This document shows positions 60,906 through 64,000 of a stretch of DNA of 64,000 nucleotides, in pieces. This DNA is from Granulosicoccus sp947495035 (GTDB lineage: Bacteria > Pseudomonadota > Gammaproteobacteria > Granulosicoccales > Granulosicoccaceae): NCBI RefSeq assembly GCF_050589605.1, contig NZ_JBNGOO010000001.1; one strand, written 5' to 3'. The translations under genes were made by a program, and so were the position numbers. The notes below the pieces were generated by a model. The model worked only from the letters and a program-made list of their open reading frames with translations. It ran no database searches and was not told where the DNA came from. Positions within the stretch are counted from its first letter, which is position 1, and every line of letters starts with the position of its first letter.

Positions 60906-62741
60906 CTATCTTGCCGTCAGAGAAATCAGCGCGAAATTCCCGGAGCGATTTCCACCGGCATCGATGGCGACGACTCGATACTCGTAGTCTTCCCCACTGC
61001 TGAGGGTGTCGTCGAAAAAGCTGACACCATCTGTCAAGGCAATGAGCTCACCATTGCGTTCTATCTCATAGCTCAAACCGAAGATATCCGGTCTGTCCCA
61101 GAATATCTCTGCGGCAGTGGACGAGTACACATCGGCTCGAATTCCCGTCGGGAACTCGCTGCCGGACGATCCATCACCGCCAGTCACAAAGCTGGTTTCT
61201 TCTGTCGAAATGATCTCACCGTCAGCATTCACCACACTCACGGTATAAGTGTAGATGTCGCCTGGAAGCAGATCATCGTCAAACACACTCAAGGCATCCA
61301 GTACACCGACGAGCTCACCGTTACGAGTGACTTCGTAGAGCACGTTTCCGCCATCAGTGATGCGATCCCAGAACACCTCGCCGGCAGTATCCGAATAAAC
61401 GGCATTGCGAAGATTCAAGGCCGATGTCGGTTCGCTTGAATCCTCGTCTTCGGCTGTGAGTGTCATGTCGTCGAACCGAACGTCACCACTGCTGCCGTGC
61501 AATCCGTACAGATAAACAGGCAGTGGGTCGGCACCTGTGGTGAAGGTTACCGATACCGCTGTCCAGTCACTGGTATCAAAGGCCTGAAGCACATCTACTT
61601 CACCCTCGGCCGTATCTTCAATTCCCTCTGTTCCCTTGGCGCCAAGAGCACCTTCGCCCTTGACGTAGGCGGAGAATTCATAAGTCGTGTCTGGCAAAAC
61701 CTCAACGCGCTGGTAAATACGGCCCGGTGCGTCACCGACCTTTGCAGAGCCTTCACCCGTGTAGACATCGCCAGAGGCGCTAACCGGTTCTTGCTGTATC
61801 CAGTCGTTCAACGAATCTTCGAAATCACCATTGAGAAGCTCGGCATTGGCCTCGGGAGGGGGCAACTCGTAGTCCGGATCCTCTATGCGTTCATACGATA
61901 CATTGGTGAGTATCACCGATGATTCGTAGATACCCAGAAATTCATAGCACTCGGGAAAATCAAGTGGTGGCGACAGTGCACTGCACTTGTCGCCACCGTA
62001 AGGGTGGTCGGTATCCGTGGTGACCTGGGATTGCAGATAGTTGCCGAACTTCAGGTAGTCCGTCGGTGTCTGTTCGACTTCGCGCGTAACCGATAGATCG
62101 TCGACCGTGACGGTGACCGTTCCATAGTTGTTCTCGACACTGACATCGAACGTGTCACCTGCGACAAACGTACCGAAGTGAAAAACGTCTTCTCCGAAAT
62201 CGGGGAGCCCCTTTGTTCGCAGTCGCACGTACAGGTCGAATATGCCGTTCTTGCCAACGCTATCACCCACGGGGTTTCCGTCACCATCCACAAACGCTTC
62301 CGTTGAGTCGGCATAGTAGAGTTTCATCAGCGTCGGGTCGTCACCATGGTACTGAGTGATGATCGACTTGGCGCCATCGGACATGCTCACTGTGTATGTG
62401 GCCTGAAACAGCTCATAGCTTGCTGCCATTGGCAAGCGCTCAGACTGTTTGATCTTGTATTCGTGTCGCCAACCGTTGCCGTTTGCTGTGGCAACCTGCG
62501 CTTCCAGGGGAAGAAACTGCAAGCTGGTTTCATTGATCAGAGGGTCTGGCGTTTCTCCTTCCAGCTCCCAGATTGAACCGTCGGTTATGTAGGCAGGTAT
62601 GGCCGCATCCTGAGCGAGAGCGGGAATGGTATGGAGCAAGCTGCAAAAGAGCGTGGGCAGCAGGAGCTTTACCGAGGTTCCCTTTCGGTCAAATATCATG
62701 GCAGTACGAATTTCGTGCCTTTCATGTAAATGAAAGTTCAT
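60906..62741 (-). CDS. Secreted PL7-like polysaccharide lyase with carbohydrate-binding and FN3-like domains
   Basis: A 611-residue exported protein; signal peptide core KLLLPTLFCSLLHTIPALAQ lies near residues 25-44. Residues about 50-285 resemble alginate-lyase (PL7) family proteins: HEYKIKQSERLP, IITQYHGDDP and DYLKFGNYLQS, which are degenerate forms of the RxE, QIH and KAGxYxQ motifs. Residues about 295-430 look like a carbohydrate-binding jelly roll (NGDFEDSLNDWIQQEP, RIYQRVEVLPDTTYEFSAYVKG). Two fibronectin-III-like repeats follow (YSDTAGEVFWDRI... and YSSTAAEIFWDRP...). It likely binds or degrades a uronate polymer. Start chosen for the GAAGGTGG site. Confidence 0.78.
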   Translation of the reverse strand: MNFHLHERHEIRTAMIFDRKGTSVKLLLPTLFCSLLHTIPALAQDAAIPAYITDGSIWELEGETPDPLINETSLQFLPLEAQVATANGNGWRHEYKIKQSERLPMAASYELFQATYTVSMSDGAKSIITQYHGDDPTLMKLYYADSTEAFVDGDGNPVGDSVGKNGIFDLYVRLRTKGLPDFGEDVFHFGTFVAGDTFDVSVENNYGTVTVTVDDLSVTREVEQTPTDYLKFGNYLQSQVTTDTDHPYGGDKCSALSPPLDFPECYEFLGIYESSVILTNVSYERIEDPDYELPPPEANAELLNGDFEDSLNDWIQQEPVSASGDVYTGEGSAKVGDAPGRIYQRVEVLPDTTYEFSAYVKGEGALGAKGTEGIEDTAEGEVDVLQAFDTSDWTAVSVTFTTGADPLPVYLYGLHGSSGDVRFDDMTLTAEDEDSSEPTSALNLRNAVYSDTAGEVFWDRITDGGNVLYEVTRNGELVGVLDALSVFDDDLLPGDIYTYTVSVVNADGEIISTEETSFVTGGDGSSGSEFPTGIRADVYSSTAAEIFWDRPDIFGLSYEIERNGELIALTDGVSFFDDTLSSGEDYEYRVVAIDAGGNRSGNFALISLTAR

Positions 62742-63070
62742 TTTCCACCTTCAGTAGTTTTCAGGCAGCTTGTACTCATTGGTAACTGGCACAGTCTGGT
62801 GCAAATCCGACCTGGCTCCCGTCGTTGGTCAGGGTGGGAGTATTCCTTGCCTGGACCTCTTTACGGTGATCAAGTGAGTCATGCCTTGTGAATGAGCCGG
62901 AAATATCAGTGAATCCGCTACCTGGTGATGAGAGATTTGTAATCGCCTTGTTTTGGTCTGAACTACAACTGGTATGGTAGATATGGCCATCAGATATGTC
63001 AATTAATTTTGTGATGTATTTCACATTTGTATGGAATGAATGGCATCGACTGGCATCGGAAAGTTTTGAC

Positions 63071-63205
63071 GGCTTCGACGGCTTCGACGGCTTCGACGGC
63101 TTCAACGGCTTCAACGGCTTCAACGGCTTCAACGGCTTCAACGGCTTCAACGGCTTCAACGGCTTCAACGGCTTCGACGGCTTCGACGGCCTCGACGGCC
63201 TCGAC
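63071..63205. repeat. 9-bp tandem repeat array, 15 units
   Basis: Strict 9-bp period: three GGCTTCGAC, eight GGCTTCAAC, two GGCTTCGAC, two GGCCTCGAC, with a partial unit on each side. The G/A variants lie in blocks, pointing to expansion by slippage or unequal exchange. No ribosome site or homologous protein supports translation. Confidence 0.95.
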
Positions 63206-63297
63206 GGCTTCAGGCGGGAGTTCCATCAGTTGGCAAGCTCGACTGCAGCAGTTTGCGCAGTGGCCACGTTGTGTCTCTTGCTCGAAGAGGCACGGCT

Positions 63298-63430
63298 AGC
63301 TAACCGTTATCCACAAATCCTGTGGATAAGCGTGTGGATGAACCTGGTATATATGCTTGCAGCGGCGTTGGAGTCATGCTCTCGTTATTCTGTGCAAAAG
63401 TTGTGCACCCGAGGGCCAGTGATTTTCTGC
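63298..63430. repeat. Dispersed 130-bp element with DnaA boxes, copy 2
   Basis: Same order and spacing as the copy at 53.3 kb: TTATCCACA (63307-63315), 5 nt, exact inverse (63321-63329), 3 nt, TGTGGATGA (63333-63341), then the common CATGCTCTCGT and GATTTTCTGCT. It lies in intergenic DNA directly after the 9-bp array and just past the end of a UvrD-type helicase gene. Confidence 0.85.
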
Positions 63431-63464
63431 TTCTGATCGTTGCAAGTTCTATCGCCTGCCAACC

Positions 63465-64000
63465 TCAAGCGACCAGCTTCTCCGCAAACTCGGAACGGTG
63501 GTGGGCTGTCACCAGCAACTTCTCCGTGGCACGGGTCATGGCGACGTAGAGCAGTTTGGCCTCGGTTGCAGCTTCGGCGTGCTTGTCCGGCATGGAACCA
63601 ACACCCGAGACGATCACCAGCGGGAACTCAAGACCCTTGCTGCTGTGCATGGTCATCAGCTTGATGGATGGGTCAGAGGAGGAGAGGCGTGTCTTGTCGG
63701 CCTTCGAACGCAGCCAGTGCACCGGCAGCTTGGCACTTTTCATGGCTTCGTTAAGCTTTTCCCCCATCCAGTTGGCTCGGTAGGCAACGCAGATATCAGA
63801 CCATGGTATGCCTTTGTCGTGCTGCTCCCTGATGCACTTGATGATCAGCTGAACTTCCTCTTCATAGCCCGGACATAGCTTGAATACCGGCTTGGGTCCG
63901 TGACGGCCGGCAGTTTCCGGGGTGACGGTGGTGACGTGATCGTCATCCAGCTCTTCACCGGAAAGCCATGTGCTGGCGAACTGATACGCGTAGTTGATTA
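63465..64000 (-). CDS. UvrD/Rep-type DNA helicase, C-terminal part (5' end beyond window)
   Basis: The frame runs off the right edge, so the start is not visible. The visible 178 residues contain the helicase motifs AYRANWMGEKL (before motif V), IKLMTMHSSKGLEFPLVIVSG (motif V) and LLYVAMTRATEKLLV (motif VI). These are typical of superfamily 1 UvrD/Rep/PcrA ATPases that unwind DNA in repair or replication restart. The C-terminus ends soon after motif VI, shorter than UvrD itself. Which member it is cannot be decided from this part. Confidence 0.88.
   Translation of the reverse strand, partial: INYAYQFASTWLSGEELDDDHVTTVTPETAGRHGPKPVFKLCPGYEEEVQLIIKCIREQHDKGIPWSDICVAYRANWMGEKLNEAMKSAKLPVHWLRSKADKTRLSSSDPSIKLMTMHSSKGLEFPLVIVSGVGSMPDKHAEAATEAKLLYVAMTRATEKLLVTAHHRSEFAEKLVA

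Larger units (their letters stand above)
62742..63464. other. Intergenic region with tandem and dispersed repeats
   Basis: No gene is supported in this 720-bp stretch. It contains the 9-bp repeat array and the second copy of the DnaA-box element (both annotated). The frames that stay open over the 9-bp array come from its period being a multiple of three. Confidence 0.6.

Noticed and set aside
62776..63436. Repetitive frames (KPL, AVE or GFDG type) across the 9-bp array
   Set aside because: The period of nine keeps frames open on both strands; low complexity and no start signals, so treated as non-coding.

Overview
The window looks like chromosomal DNA of a free-living, probably marine, gammaproteobacterium. 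GC content is moderate to high, and there are TRAP and ABC importers for organic acids and sugars, a sigma-54/NtrC-type nitrate uptake operon, a PL7-like lyase and many small dehydrogenases. A Granulosicoccus-like organism is a guess from this gene mix and cannot be proved from the sequence. No rRNA, tRNA, phage, CRISPR array or intact transposase was recognised.

Layout. Positions 1-912 hold the end of a SulP transporter. About 1.0-16.8 kb is a catabolic island: aldehyde dehydrogenase, three SDR dehydrogenases, a TRAP importer, a 3-oxoacid CoA-transferase pair, an MDR dehydrogenase, a mandelate-racemase-family enzyme, a GMC oxidoreductase, a beta-keto acid cleavage enzyme (BKACE) and a GntR regulator. 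It suggests uptake of a hydroxy acid, oxidation to a beta-keto acid, BKACE cleavage with acetyl-CoA, and activation of the released acetoacetate. 17.0-19.8 kb carries gamma-carbonic anhydrase, two small genes and pantothenate kinase. 19.9-32.0 kb is a sugar/sugar-acid locus: two LacI regulators, Gfo/Idh/MocA dehydrogenase, lactonase-like amidohydrolase, complete ABC sugar importer, two enolase-superfamily dehydratases, L-rhamnose mutarotase and a DapA-family aldolase. Many of its genes overlap by 1-8 bp. It fits a non-phosphorylative L-rhamnose/L-fucose-type pathway.

32-37.8 kb holds a lipoprotein, a decayed sugar ABC transporter, an AraC regulator with an SDR, a 42-bp tandem repeat and a DUF4174 protein. 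37.9-43.8 kb is the nitrate operon nrtA-nrtB-nrtC plus an ANTAR (NasT-like) regulator. Upstream of nrtA are a near-consensus sigma-54 promoter, an NtrC-like site, two hairpins with the identical hexaloop AACGGC and an intrinsic terminator, which is the architecture of ANTAR antitermination. 44-47.7 kb carries two GNAT-type transferases, a DUF218 membrane protein and a JmjC/cupin-like oxygenase. 47.9-52.7 kb is a five-domain peptide/nickel-type ABC importer with its two ATPases fused. 53-64 kb mixes an MBL hydrolase, a graveyard of broken catabolic genes, a very large 2OG-Fe(II) oxygenase, a secreted amidohydrolase lipoprotein, a helicase remnant, a PL7-like secreted protein and the end of a UvrD-type helicase.

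Non-coding DNA is unusually rich. A dispersed element carrying perfect DnaA boxes as an inverted pair occurs three times (one copy degenerate), roughly 10 kb apart. There are also three different tandem repeats (7, 42 and 9 bp). The 7-bp array has G-quadruplex potential on both strands.
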